64,000 nt of DNA from Acanthochromis polyacanthus (Eukaryota; Chordata; Actinopteri; Pomacentridae): contig NC_067135.1 in assembly GCF_021347895.1 (NCBI RefSeq), positions 23,199,847-23,263,846 of the forward strand. The letters are read 5' to 3'. Shown piece by piece: positions 1-11,795 of this stretch. The stretch's first letter is position 1; the number at the start of each line of letters is the position of its first letter. A program made the position numbers and the translations under genes. The notes beneath the pieces are model-generated. The model did not search any database and was not told the origin of the DNA. It saw only the letters and a program-made list of their open reading frames with translations.

Positions 1-1007
1 GTGAGCCGATCTTGGAACAACCTTCCCCCTTGTATCCCCCTGATCCAGGTGTTGTTCCAGTCCAGGTATAAAACCCTGCTGGCTGTGGTGTTAGTCTTCA
101 AAGCATTGTTCAGCTGTGGTATTTGAACCTACATTGCTTTTATGAAATATAAAAGAATCCAGGATCTACAGTACAACACATCCATGCCACTCTACACTAA
201 TAATGACAACAACCACAGCCAGAAGTACAGTGGCAGTAATGTCTGGAGATATTTCAGCTCAAGGATGCAGTGGTTATCATGGCTAGTCAACTTCACTGCA
301 CTCCTCAGTTATTCTATATGGGTGAAAGGAACAGCAAAATGTACTGTGACGCAATATAAAACACCGATGGAATCTGAACACGATAAGATGCAAAATTCAT
401 TGTGAAGAAAAGCAAAAGATGCTCAGTGAGTGGATGTACCTTTACTGGAACTGAGCGTCCTAAAGTGCATTGGGAAAAAAAACAGATATATGACTTTCTG
501 TATTTATAAATTTTCTGTAACATGACTTTTAAGTAGCTTGCCTTGTTTACATGGCTTAATAAATTCATTTTATGTGCCGACAGATGCAAACATGAAACCT
601 CTTCTGCTGCCAGCTGTACTGAAAGGTAAGAAAATCTCACCTCTGCACTGGAATTTTGAAAGAAATTTAACACTTACATGGAGGTTTAAAACTTTTCATG
701 TTTCACTGGAAAATATCAGGTGAACTAGCCTATTTTAGTTACTGAGGTAAGGTGTAGTATTAAAATTATTAGTTTAACCGATTTCAGAGGTAAAGCTGTG
801 CATCATTAATAACATTAATAGCATTGCTAGCTAGCAGCAACTATAGCTGATTTTCTACTGTGGGCTAATAAAGCTAATTCATGATTTCTGCATGACTCAT
901 GTGGACTTAGAAACCAAATTTGCACGTTTTTATTGAGAGTACAAAAATTAATCTTCGTCAGGTACATTGCTTCTTAGATCGAGTGCATAAAAATACATAT
1001 TTCACCA
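1..1007. other. unassigned sequence
   Basis: No gene or recognised repeat is visible. The first 130 bases contain a TATA-like word (TATAAAA at about 66) in a GC-richer context that could be the tail of an element starting outside the window. The open frames here (for example 142-405) have no protein-like composition or splice context. The rest is AT-rich teleost intergenic or intronic sequence. Confidence 0.5.
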
Positions 1008-1423
1008 TGTTGACGGCTCGGCGCCGGATTGGCTCGGTTTGCTTGGAGGGCGGACGTAAAAGAGGAAGATGATGTCAGAGAGAGAGAGGACCAGATGGGC
1101 GAGTCATTCTGCGAAGAGTCCCAACCGGCACACAGCAGCACAGTCCATCTTGTTATTTGTTTAAGAGAGGAGAGAGATCGAGCTGCCACTTTTTGTTTCA
1201 TTCGTTCCCACTTGTTTTCGGGAAATTAGCGTGGTTTTGTTTAGTGATTTTTGGCTCAAGCTCATCCGTACTTTTAGTTTGTTTAATACAACCTTTGTTT
1301 ATATTCGTTTATTGGAAATAAATTGTCCCTTTCTTTGGAAAAAGCTGTGGTGTGTGCTGCTTGAGGCTTTAACAGGATGACAGTTTCATGCTACGTTCCG
1401 TGACCCCTAGGCTGGGCGTAACA
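1008..1423 (+). mobile_element. LTR-like segment, possible solo LTR
   Basis: The segment begins TGTTGACGG and ends GGGCGTAACA, so it has TG...CA termini. It is clearly GC-richer than its flanks, carries a GA-rich tract (1078-1092), and has a polyadenylation word AATAAA at 1317-1322 about 100 bases before the end. That layout is what a gypsy-type LTR of about 400 bp looks like. No internal retroelement coding region is next to it, so it would be a solo LTR. I could not find a convincing target duplication, and the boundaries are inferred only from the termini. Confidence 0.4.
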
Positions 1424-4011
1424 CTGGGCTGTAGCATCTTGCACATGATTATTCCTGAACTGTACTGACATAAGCCAAGGTTTCTAGACAATTAAGAAGT
1501 TCCCTCCATGTTTGGACACCATCTCAGGAAAGCATGCAACAATTAAAGTCTTGCATTTTAATTCCATCTCTTTTAATGGTGTGTCATAAAGGTATGGATG
1601 TCAAAGAATCTCCTTATAACAGAAGTTTTAGAACCATTTGCTCTCTGATGCATATAGTCTGCCTGTTTCTACTTTGCAATTCAAACAACTATTCAAACAA
1701 CTGACTCATCAAGGGAAACAAATTGCACTTATTTCAGGTTTGCATCCCTGCTGATACATGGGTGTGGAAAGCATGAACTGGACTTTAGCATGATAGCTAA
1801 AAGGGGCCAGTAAGGATCATTTTCTCTTGGGTTTCTAAGTTCCTGAGGAGAACTAACATGAAGTTCTGTCACATTCGCATTGTGTTTAGTTGGTATAGTG
1901 CAGAAGTTCTCAAACCTGCTGCTCAACGGTCTGCAACTTACTTTTTAATCAAGGTCAGAGGTTCAGAACAAGTAGCAATAACACAATTACTTTTGAATCG
2001 AGAAGAAGAGAGATTGAAAAATGCATCATAGAGTGTCAAATGCTAATAATTAAAATAAGCAGTAAATGAGGACATGGAAGTCCTGTAAGCAGCAGTACAT
2101 GTCCAAGTGATGCAGTTATATTTGTGTTTGCAGTTATAACTTTCAAGACTAAGAAATACAGTCAGAATCCATGGAAGCTTAGTTGGAAAATGACTCTTGC
2201 TTGTCTGCAATCAGCTGCATCAGCGTCACCCTTGAACTCTTATATGTGATTGGACCAGGATCAGTGTGTTCATATTTATTTCTGACAAACATTTTAGCTA
2301 GTCGTAGAAGCTACATTAAATTAGAGAAAAGCATTAAAACCATTCCATACATGCTGCTGTTGTTATGCAAATGACATGCAGTTTTAAAATGGATGTACAA
2401 ATGGGTGAAATCTGATTGTTCTTCCATTGTATGTAAAGGCTTTCATAAAAAATCTGCATTGTTTTTTTTCTATCACATCGACACTCCCACGTGGTCACCT
2501 CCACTGTATGACTGGCTGTCAGCCTGTCAAGGTCTGGTTGTAAATAAACAATACAGCAACAGCTAGCAGATGTGAAAAAAAAAAACCCACAACGCGCCTG
2601 TGCTATATAAAACCAATCTTTTCCTATGAAAACGCTGTAATGTTTAGGTAATGGCAGCTTTTAAGGTGATGTTTTATTCCAGGTTAAACACTCCGACACG
2701 TTGCTATTAAGGGATGCTGAGTGCAAAAATAGACTGAATGTGTCACTGTGCAGATTTAGACTAAAACGGCGATAGCTGCAGACAACCTAAACATCCCATT
2801 AGCGGCTGTCACATGTCAGAGGACAATGCTGCTTAGCTCACCGCTTGTAATAACAAGGACCAAAAATACATTTAATTTGTCATCGCTGTCTTTTGAAAGC
2901 AAGTAAATGTGGGCATTGAGATTTTCCTGATTTTGACAGTTGAGATAATAGAACAAATGACAGCTGCCTCCGAGTTGTGTTTAAGAAAAACTGCGGGTGA
3001 CGCGTGGAATTGCGTCGAACAAAGTCAAAGAAAGGGGAAGAGATGTTGAATCTTGAGTTGCCATGTTTGAGGGAAACTATTAAGGGAGATGTGAAGGAGA
3101 GACAAGAGGCCATTTGAAGGAACCGGCGGTGATGGGAAAGAACAAGATCTGACGGTGACGTGCGACGACAACTCCAGGGAGTGTTGACAAACACGAGTGC
3201 ATGCATATTCAGGTTTTTCTCAGTGAACACGTCAATCATCCCAACAGTCGAGTTCCACGCTGCCGTCAGAGCCGAAGCTAAAAACGGCAAACGTGGCGGC
3301 AAAAAATATGCCCAAAGGAAGACAGAACAGCGAAGAGGCAGAGACGTAAAAGGAAGCCTGTGAGCTGAGTAAAGAAAGTAGAATGAAGGATTTTGCTGTT
3401 TAGCAAGGAAGAGATAAAGAACTACTCGGATCCTTCACTTGAGTACAAATACCAGTTAGCAAAATAAATCCAATTAGAAGAATTTGTTTGGCAGGAAAGA
3501 GCTCCAAACATGGAGCTAATTTTATTGACTTTCTATTAAAGCTGGGCTCAACCAAAGAAAATCTACCTACTTTTCACAAAGTTGATTGATTTTAGGAGAA
3601 AAAAAATCTTCAGGTTTTGTCTAGATAAGCTAAATGGACCCCAGTGCACTCGAATCGATGGCCTTCTTGGACTAAATGAATTATAAATAAACATGAAAAG
3701 CTAGAATTTTCCTCTTTAAGTTGTTTTAATTTGGTTCATTCATACCAAAGTAAGAACAGACTTGGAGTCCAGTTGGGTGTCACAATTTTCTCCTGATGAA
3801 AGTAACACCAGCAACCATTCAGCCAATCAGAAGATATCAGATCAGAACATATCAACTAACAAGTTCACTAGAAATGAACTGGACTTCTCTTGTAGGTTCT
3901 TAAGAAGTCCAGTTGATTTCTACTGAAGCTCCTATGATTACCATGACCTGGATGACAACCAGCCAGTCGACCAGTCCACTGGGAGACGAGACCTTTAGGT
4001 AGTTTAGACCT
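1424..4011. other. unassigned sequence
   Basis: About 2.6 kb with no recognisable gene or repeat. The stretch 2440-3360 has balanced base composition, short A-tracts and no repeat signature, so it could contain conserved non-coding sequence. The open frames at 2880-3302 and 3160-3363 overlap on opposite strands and look like chance frames. Confidence 0.5.
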
Positions 4012-4070
4012 GTGGTTCTCCAACTGAGGGTAAGAACCCCTTTCATAGGGTCACTAGATGCATCCAGGCA
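4012..4070 (+). mobile_element. hAT-like terminal fragment
   Basis: The sequence GTGGTTCTCCAACTGAGGG followed by AAGAACCCC and AGGGTCACTAG resembles the diverged end of the widespread vertebrate hAT family whose terminal repeat reads like GGTTCYCAAAST-GGGG-TC. Only one end is seen and no target duplication can be shown. Confidence 0.35.
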
Positions 4071-5372
4071 ATGGGATGGATGGATTATATATAAAATATT
4101 GCTTCAGTTTACCTCTTCAGGACTCCAGAATACTTAAACGAAACCATTTGAGAAGTTTAATATGCAAATCTCCATTTGGTAGAGCTGCAGACAACTCATA
4201 CAAATAGCAAAAGACAATGATTCCCGACCCGACATTGCTTTTTTGGTAGGAAGTCACAGAGAAACTACGACATCACCATCTGAAAATGATTGAAAATCAG
4301 TCCAAACATTGTGAAATGAAGCACGTTACCTCCACTAGCAGGACAATACACCCAACCACGAAGCAACAAACTGCTCTGGAACAGCTAGAGGAGCACGATA
4401 AAGAGCCCAAAATGTTGAACAAACCTCCAAACTCCTCAGATCCAGAGCATTCACGTGATGTATCCAAATTAGTCCAATCCAGAGGCCCCACAATGCAACC
4501 TGAGGGCCAACTCAGTGTTGGGAAGGTTGTAGCTGCTGCATGTAGTGAAGGAAGTGCAGTAAAAAGCAGTGAAGCTCAATCCCAGAACTTTCTCAGCCCA
4601 GTGGGAAGAAACTTTTACAGAAAGGAAGGCAGAGCTCCATGTAATGAAGGGCAATATGGTAAATTTGACATTTGGCCTAAATGGCTAAATGGAAGAGAGT
4701 GAAATCCCCCAGTAGAGCAAACATCGGCGTTTATTTCTTCCCGCGGTTGTATGGCTTCGTTTTAAGGTGCACACAAACACACACTGCTTTCCTCTGGGTG
4801 TGATATTTTGGGAGCTAAGATGTCAGCGGAAGGGCGTTAAATGGCAGCGATGTGTTCTTGAGCTGAGTTTGACTTTGGCCGTCAATTGACAGGAAAGAGG
4901 ACTGTCGTTTAGGGCGTCAAGCGTCTGATGAACCTACCCAAACACACACCGGGAGGCCGAGATACACACAGTGACACACAACCTCGAGGAAAAAGGCCAT
5001 GTCAGCCGGCATATGGTGCGCCATCCATCTGCATCTTGTGTGTTCATGGGGCTCGACGCACAGTTTGCATTAATGGTGCTGTGTGCCATATGGTGCCGCT
5101 AATCATGACACCTGAAGTTACAGAGGGCGGCGGAGGTGAAAAGATGGGCTGAGAGAAAGATTAAGTAAGGAGATAATGAAGAAAAAACATTTTGAGAGGG
5201 AATGGGAAGGTGCCAGTGTGATAATCGGCTGCTGGAACGAGAGGAGGCGTTCCATTCTGTGCCATACGTCACATTGAATGATGAGGGGAGCAACAGATGA
5301 CGGAGGTTGGAAATGGTCTCATGTGTGCCCAAATGTCTTGAAGGTTGTCAAAGCTCTGAAATGTTGAAAAGT
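4071..5372. other. unassigned sequence
   Basis: No recognised repeat. An open frame of 138 codons with an ATG start (4286-4702, +) exists, but its protein is low in hydrophobics, has no domain I recognise and no upstream promoter or splice context, so it is probably chance. The block 4740-5330 is less AT-rich and repeat-free, and could be conserved non-coding DNA. Confidence 0.45.
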
Positions 5373-5511
5373 CAGGCTGGGACTTTAACGCATTATATCA
5401 GATTAATTAATTACAGAAAAAAATAGTGTGTTAAAAAAATAATGGATTTAACTGCACCTTTTTCAGTTCCCTAATTCCTGGCACACCGGTAACACTGGTG
5501 CACACTTCAGC

Positions 5512-5525
5512 CCAGTAGGTGGCAG
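5512..5525 (+). promoter_or_regulatory. CTCF-like motif inside the hAT relic
   Basis: CCAGTAGGTGGCAG fits the vertebrate CTCF core consensus CC-R-S-Y-AG-R-K-GGC-R-S at every position. It lies in the subterminal part of the hAT relic. Binding is inference; only the motif is seen. Confidence 0.4.
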
Positions 5526-5603
5526 TAATGATCTGAAAGTCTGTTTTCCAGCCGTGAAGAAGATGTACAGGACGCACTGAGTGATGTCAGAACACAAGAA
5601 AGT

Positions 5604-5870
5604 TTGGTGAGCTGTGACAGAAGACAAGACCACATTGAGCTTTTATTGGGTGGAAAGTTTTCTTTTAAAAATCTTCCCAATGGCAGCTTGGGTAAGAGTG
5701 TGGTTGTGTGCAAATTGTGCAACAAAGAATTTTCTGATCACTGCAGCACTTCAAGCCCACGGTATCACCTTAATGCAAAACATGCTGCTGTTAGCACCAG
5801 CGCTAATGTTAGCTACGACAGCCCTGGTACAGGCAAATGGTGTAGCCATTCCATAAAAGACCACTTCTGA
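5604..5870 (+). pseudogene. hAT transposase N-terminal fragment, BED zinc finger
   Basis: The translated frame contains VVCKLCNKEFSD, then STSSPRYHLNAKH: a C-x2-C ... H-x4-H pattern with the STSS-x-YHLNAKH core typical of BED fingers in hAT transposases and ZBED-like proteins, which bind the transposon ends. The frame has no ATG at its start and stops 88 codons on, shortly after the finger; the dimerisation and RNase H-like catalytic parts are missing. A second, overlapping frame at 5614-5856 is a shadow. This is a dead fragment of the surrounding hAT relic rather than a host gene. Confidence 0.6.
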
Positions 5871-6107
5871 AGACACTGAAAGTGCTTGAGCCTAGAAAAA
5901 GTCTGATGGAGAATGCAGATAAATATAAATGAAACATAAACATCTTTGTTGTTTAAGTTATTACTCTGCCAAGGAGGTGAAGCCTCAGTGGAAATATGTG
6001 ACAGTTGGTGTTGGTTTGTCTGTCTGTCTTTTAATAACTTAAAGACTTTTAGTGAAAAAAAACCTAACTAAATCCAGGCTTTAAATCATCAAAATCCATT
6101 TTTTATA

Positions 6108-6752
6108 TGTCACATTTTTAAGGATCTTGCTCTGGCCCCTGTCTTTCCTTCCTCCTTTCTTGTTTCCTGATCTGTTGGGGTTTTTCCTGCCTTTTTGGTT
6201 CCCTGTCTGTCACCTCTCCCTCATCTCTCTCTCTCTCCCTGTCACTTGCCCTCCTGCTCTTCCTGCTGATTACCCCAATGACTGACAGCTGCAGTAATCA
6301 GTAAACTCAGCTCACCTATCCACAAGCTCTCCTCAATATTTAAACCCCGCTCAGTCTCTGTTGGATTATAGAAGCTGTTTCACCACCAAACCTGCCACCT
6401 CTGGACTGCTACATGGACTCTTCTGCTCTCCTCCCCTCCTGGACTTTCCCCCTCTTGGGCTCTGTTGTGCCCCCTGTCTGTTTTTGGATTTTCCCCAGTC
6501 TGTTTTCCCCTCGATTGTCAGTTCCCCCATGTTGTGAGTCCCTCTCTTTAGCTTAGCTGTTGCTTCAGTTTTGTAGATTAGTGTTTTGTAGTTCTTAGGG
6601 TTTTGCTTGTAGAGTTTTTGGTAGTTTGATTTAGTTCTGCCCCTCCATTTATGTATTGGTTGGTTATTTGGTTTAATAAATCTCCTCCCGTTGTTCGCCT
6701 GTCAGCCTGTTTCTGTTTGTCTGCGTTTGGGTTCTCCTGCCCCCCCGTAACA
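6108..6752 (+). mobile_element. LTR-like element nested in the hAT relic
   Basis: A pyrimidine-rich segment that starts TGTCAC and ends GTAACA, so its ends are a short imperfect inverted repeat with TG...CA termini. It contains a promoter-like AATATTTAAACC at about 6335 and a polyadenylation word AATAAA at 6675-6680, and ends with a GTTTGGGTTCTCCTGCC block seen at the 3' side of some fish LTRs. Base composition is sharply different from the flanks. No clear target duplication was found, so identity as a solo LTR is inferred. Confidence 0.4.
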
Positions 6753-6994
6753 CCATTTTAAAATTTAATACATCTTAAATTATAAGCACATATTCATCGA
6801 TTCAGTTGTCATCCAAAATTTATTTGAATTGAAAAACTTTGTCAGATATTGCTGTTTGACTAAAATGTGATTAATTAACTGCAAAGCCTGCAATTCATTA
6901 GACACATTTTTTTTTAATCTTTCCCCACCACTACTTAAAAAAAACAAAAACCAAGAAGCTAAACTGCAGGTAAATGTAACTCATAGGACTTCTT

Positions 6995-7395
6995 TTCCTT
7001 TCTGCCTTTTCGGGGTTTTCCACAGAGAATCATCTGCTTCCATCTAACCACATCCTCTGCATCATCTTCTCTCTCACCAACTAACTTCCTGTCCTCTTTC
7101 ACTACATCCATAAACCTCCTCTTTGGTCACTTCAGAGCTCAGCATCCTTCTACTGATATATTCACCATCCGTGCTCTGTCCAAACCATCTCAGTCTGGCC
7201 TCTCTGGCTTCATCTCCAGAACATTAAACATCCCTCTGATGTCCTCATTCCTGATCCTATCCATTCTGCTCACTGGTCTCAAAGGGAGCCTCATTTTAGC
7301 CTCTGCTACCTTCAGCTCTGCTTCCTGTCTTTTCCTCAGCATCTCCAAACCAAACATCGCTGTAAATTGTATGTCCACATACTTTAATTTCAAGT
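6995..7395 (-). mobile_element. RTE-type LINE fragment
   Basis: On the minus strand the translation reads SRMDRIRNEDIRGMFNVLEM, preceded by a Glu/Lys-rich AEAKMR segment. This matches the MDRIRNE-x-IRG block found after the reverse-transcriptase thumb of RTE-type LINEs, where it precedes the conserved RLRW-x-GHV part. The nucleotide sequence (TTCCTGATCCTATCCATTCT and flanking CATCTCAGTCTGGCCTCTC) is the familiar reverse-strand form of this fish repeat. The reverse-transcriptase and endonuclease domains are absent and frames are shifted, so this is a 5'-truncated fossil. Confidence 0.65.
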
Positions 7396-8974
7396 CCGTT
7401 TTTGAGTCAATATTTAACTCAAAGAATTCACAATTCTATGAAACTTTAGAAACACAGATGTTTAACTTTTTTTTTGGTTGACTTGTAGGAAGCTTTTCAA
7501 ATGTGGGAGGAACCCAGGGAGCAGCACATCCCTGCAGCAAGGCTCTGGACCAATTGGAAACTAGGTAGTTTGTTCATAACTTTCTGTTCACATACACTTC
7601 ATATATTAACTATTAGATCCTGATGGAGTGTGTGAGTGACCGTGTGTGTGTGTTAATTTCCAGGGTACTGACACTTTAAAGGATCAATATGCTGCTTGTT
7701 CACACTTTTGAGCATTAAAATCTAAATTATTGACACTTTTGTGTGTTAACTTGGCTCAGTTTGAAGCCCGACACCTTCACTCCAGACTGAATTTACAGAT
7801 CAGGCTCTTTTGCTTTCAAGAAGTGTATTTATACACTGCCACCCACCTGATCACAATGTTTTTATTTTTTGCACGTCTCGAAATTTGCATAAAATTCACT
7901 TGACAGTTAGATGGAAGCCGGTGTGTGTTATGCGTGTGTGTGGGGGCGGATAGGAGTTCAAGAAGGAAACCTGATTTTTAAAGGCTAAAAGGGATTGATG
8001 GGTGTGTTTGTAACGAGACGGTGAAGGAGGAACATTTAGGTAACAGACTCTGGAGGTGTCAGCTCGGCTCTGTGGGAGGAACGCTCAGATAAGACGTGTG
8101 TTTGGATGAAGCTCAGCAGGAAGCAGGTTGTTGCAGAGCAGGAGTTTAGTAGTTTGCTGCTGTTCTACAAACCTAATGTTTGTTCAAGAATGTTCAGATA
8201 AAGGTACAACTCAAGCATGCAGTGTTTAACAGGTTTAAAAGACCGCCCACCATATGGATTGATTTTACTCGTGCACAGTGGTGGTCTTTCTAACAATGGC
8301 TGGTTGGATCACTGTTTTGTCATTGTTTTTTTTAGCCAATAAGTCAATAACTGAGCGATCCGTCAATGTGATCCAACATTGCCGTGATGTTTTATGTTTA
8401 ATTTTTAGATTCATGACTATAATCTCAGAATTTCTGAGCATTTCTTACATATTTCTTTCTACGTAATCCGAGAATATTTGTCTACTTTTTCAACACATCA
8501 ACTAACATCAGTCTTCTCACATGTAGCTCTGACCTCCTCCCAAAAAATTTCTGCACGGTGTTGCTTTATCCTGTGTGCATGTGTCTGGTATATTTTCATA
8601 GAAGTTATTTATCTTTGCAGGAGTTACGTATGTTCTTATTATCCAGTCATAATGAATTAATCTAAGTATGAGTTGCAGCAGAGGCAGATTTCCACTCCTC
8701 TCCTGACATTTCAGTTTCCAGGTCTTCTTTCCCTGTGAGCTCTCAGATGAGCAAGTATTTGAGGTTATTTATTGGAAATTTGAAGTGTTTGTCTTGAAAA
8801 TTCTGAGGTTTTACTCCTATGCCCAACAAACTGACAGTACAATGGTTCTAAAACGCTGCTGTGACCCAGCTCAAGGTAAAAATGTCGAGTTTGATGGAAT
8901 TATAGTTGCAAAAATCATTCACTTTCTTATTCAGACACATTTTACTGATAGCAGTGCAGACAAACATCACCAGA
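7396..8974. other. unassigned sequence
   Basis: No gene or clear repeat. Short TG runs occur at about 7645 and 7925. The open frames at 8278-8466, 8478-8660 and 8785-8979 look like chance frames in AT-rich DNA. Confidence 0.45.
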
Positions 8975-9560
8975 ATTAGTCCATCGAGGAACACGGTGGA
9001 GTTATGGGATGATTGGCATACGTACGTCTGTCTGTCTGTTTGCAGCATTACTCAAAAATGGACAAATGGAAATTTCAGGGATGGTCAGAAATGAAACAAG
9101 GACCAAGTGATTAGATTTTGAGTGATGCGGTTTATAGTCTGGATGAACGGATTTCTTAAAGATTTCTGTATCATTGTGAAACAATGTCATGGCATCACTG
9201 TAACCATGACAACAAGTGATCACATGATTGTGATCCTACTGCAAATTGACTGCTATGGACTTATCAGGACTTATTCATTGGAAATGATACAGGGAACAAT
9301 TGATTAAATTGTGGGGGTGTTTTTGAGTCCCATCAATTCCTGCCACCCTCTACATATTTAGGTCACATGATTCGGTATCTGTACATAACGTACACATGCC
9401 TGTGCTCAGCACAAGGTCATTTTGTTTGTGGGTGCAGCTATAATAAATGGTCACATTTTATAGTACCATGATTTCTGTCACAATTTTTTTCAAGATTTCA
9501 TCTGGAAATGATACGACTGAGCAGCCATTGTGGGGTGCTGCGCTCTCAGTGCTTTTCTTG
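8975..9560 (+). repeat. dispersed repeat family A, copy 1
   Basis: Contains CGTCTGTCTGTCTGTTTGC, ACTCAAAAATGGACAAATGG, ATGACAACAAGTGATCACATG and TGGACTTATCAGGACTTA in this order. The last two blocks recur in the same order at 59865-60060. The tail TGCGCTCTCAGTGCTTTTCTTGTT (9540-9563) also recurs at the end of the second copy, but here 200 bases of extra sequence separate it. The family resembles a fish repeat that begins with a CCAAGGAGGT word, of which a fragment is seen at 5980-6050. Its class is not determined. Confidence 0.5.
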
Positions 9561-11164
9561 TTACACATGTGGGCTACTGGTAGTCACTACTTAATATCTT
9601 TGGTCTGTAGAAGACCCATAGATCCAGGTCCTTTTGTCTTCTCTTCTTCTCTCAACTTCCTTTTGTCTCCTCAGACAAAAGCTGTGTGGATATTCACTGC
9701 AGGATTCCTCTCAATCGTTTTATTTGCTCTGTAAACCACTTTGTGCTTGGCTACAGTTGCTCTGTCCTCTCTCTGGTGTGACTCTACTCTCTGGGTGACA
9801 CCGAGACACAAATCAAATCAAACAGTTTGCAGAAGGCTGATGTTTGTCATGCAGCTCAGGTTTGGCACTGAAGTGAGGGATCCTGGATAAATCCTGCTGT
9901 TAGGACAGTTTGAACCTCGTCCCTTTCCCCATCTTTATCCGCATTTTACTCCCACTGATTATTAGTCTGATCCCATGATAAAGTATTTGTTGTTTTGTGG
10001 GTTATCTCTGTATAATATTAAATATAAATGTTAATTGATGATCTGGAACATTTAAGTGTGAGAAATATGCAAAAACAGAAGACATACTAATCACAGCATT
10101 GCACAACTTCAGCTGCTTTAAGTTGGGATCACGTACAGTAAAAGGAAAATCAGTTTGTCGAAAGAGGAGAATAATTTTACTTCTCACAAACTGCAGCCTT
10201 AAACTCCATATTTTCATTATGACAAAATGCAGAGTAAATAACTCTTGGAGGTTTCTGAGGTTTCTGCTGATTATTGAGAAGCCAGACTGGTCAGAATGCT
10301 TGATTAAGGTGCATGCTGGGGAAAAAATAGGAAATAAATGAAAAAATACAGTATTTTACAATTCATGAACCAAGAAAAAGCCTCATAGGCTTTATCTGCA
10401 ATTCAATCCAAGAAGTTAGGCTTCAATAAATTGTAGATTAGTTTTGGAAATGCTTGTTTTACCTCCTTCTTTCCTGTCATTTCATCAAGGAGAAATCTAT
10501 TTGAGGAGAGTTATGAATAAAGTGCCAAACATGTGCATTACATTAATAGATAAAGAATGGGGTTTGAAAAGTGGTGCAGAATAAATTTCATACTTAGAAG
10601 AAGCTCTGACTCAGAGGCAGCAGTGGAGCAACAGATGCTCAGTGTTTACGGTGTTGAAATGACCGATGTCTGCCTGGAAGCAGCTTCTCTAAGGACCTCA
10701 CCTAACGTAGCACATTAGCACCTCACTGACAGAAAAGCTCAAAATTAACGAGCAGGAATTCACAACTCTTGGTCTTCTGATGATTTAGTCAGGTCTCGTA
10801 TTATTTTCATTCATTCTTGGCTGCTGCGGTCTGTTTCTTTCAGACCTTGTGACAATCGAGTCTGTCTTCTTAACACATTGTGATGTATCACACCAGAAAA
10901 AGTGAAAGAAAAAGCAAAGTATGAAAAAGCTTCTTGAATTTCACAAGTTTTTATACACACCTGAAGATGTTCACGGGATTGATCGGAGATTAAAACACCT
11001 TTTCTCTCTGGAAATGTGGCCAAAGCCGGCTGACATGAAACAATATTTACAATTTGCACATTAGAAAATGTTTGTTGTGTATGTTTTTTTCTGTCATTGA
11101 TGGCAAAAAAGTTGCTTTTTTAGTGGTAGTTTCTGACTGCTTGATCTCCAAATCATTTTGAATG
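9561..11164. other. mostly unassigned sequence
   Basis: Apart from a Tc1 terminal fragment at 9980-10086, nothing is recognised. Open frames here are short and overlap on opposite strands. Confidence 0.45.
9980..10086 (+). mobile_element. Tc1-like terminal repeat fragment
   Basis: GTGGGTTATCTCTGTATAAT, then TTGATGATCTGGAACATTTA and GTGTGAGAAATATGCAAAAA repeat the right terminal repeat seen at 13246-14151, 19546-20042, 48602-48968 and 51541-52222. Only part of one end is present; the outermost bases and the transposase are missing. Confidence 0.6.
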
Positions 11165-11274
11165 TACAGGGTGGCACAAAAAACAGGAACTTTTTAACAA
11201 TCCAATAAAACCAAGAGTGATGGAAGAAAAATATTTTATTCATAGCAATTGAAACCTTAAAACATGCCATTTAA

Positions 11275-11795
11275 AGGCATTAGAGGAGATTTAATTTCCT
11301 ACGACTTTGAACATAGCATGCGCATGCGCACATACAACCTCTCCCTCACCCCCCTCTAACCTCCCCCCTCTTAACATTTACAAAGAAACGCCCCCCTCCA
11401 GAAACTTGCGTAGCACTCGTGAAGTTGTCTTTTACGGCTGGGTCCCCCTGGATCTTTATCTGCCATTATGTCAAAAAAGATGAGCAAAACAAGTCGCCAG
11501 CTAACTACGAAGCTATACCAAAGCAACACATACACAAAACACGTAAGTCCAAGGCGTACGTAATCTACGTAACTAGGCCTGAGCCGGAAGATTTTTGATT
11601 GACAGGAAAGGGAGCAAACCAAACGCCTCGGTCTGAGCGCATTGATTGGCTGATGTTTTTCAGGTCCTGCCATGTCCACAGTCATTTTTTTTAAAATTCT
11701 TTTAGAAACCATACATACAAGTCCACTAAAGGTCAGTATATTCATTTTATGTGAATCAGACAAATTAAACAAAAAAAACATCCTCCATAATGCCT
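11275..11795 (-). mobile_element. TTAA-flanked MITE nested in the mariner arm
   Basis: The ends are AGGCATTAGAGGAG and, inverted, AGGCATTATGGAGGA, flanked by TTAA at 11271-11274 and 11796-11799. The undisturbed right arm of the host mariner reads ATGCCATTTAAGAAACAAT across this site, so both the insertion point and the 4-base duplication are confirmed internally. TTAA duplications are typical of piggyBac and Kolobok-type transposons; the terminal bases are not the usual piggyBac CCC. On the minus strand it carries CCAAT boxes (AGCCAATCAAT at about 11645) ahead of a short ATG frame, so it looks like a 5' fragment of a larger element. Confidence 0.8.
11371..11466 (-). pseudogene. truncated N-terminal exon inside the TTAA MITE
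   Basis: An ATG downstream of CCAAT-box-like sequence on the minus strand opens a 31-codon frame starting MADKDPGGPSRKRQLHECYA and stopping at a TAA. The small basic N-terminus could be the first exon of the parent transposon's protein. The protein family is not recognised. The frame ends abruptly, and is followed by the terminal region of the MITE. Confidence 0.35.

Larger units (their letters stand above)
5373..6935 (+). mobile_element. degraded hAT transposon with a BED-finger exon
   Basis: The left end reads CAGGCTGGGACTTTAACGC followed by AGATTAATTAATTACAG, the signature of a common fish hAT family whose end runs GGGACTTTAACGCGTTAAT. The right end (about 6862-6935) carries the matching ATGTGATTAATTAACTGC and AATTCATTAGACAC words. 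Between them sit a BED zinc-finger coding remnant (5604-5870) and, further on, an LTR-like insertion (6108-6752) and a TGCCAAGGAGGTGAAGC piece of another dispersed repeat. The catalytic hAT domain is absent, so the copy cannot move itself. The exact ends and target duplication are uncertain. Confidence 0.5.

Noticed and set aside
4286..4702. 138-codon ATG frame
   Set aside because: No recognisable domain, odd composition and overlapping open frames on the other strand.
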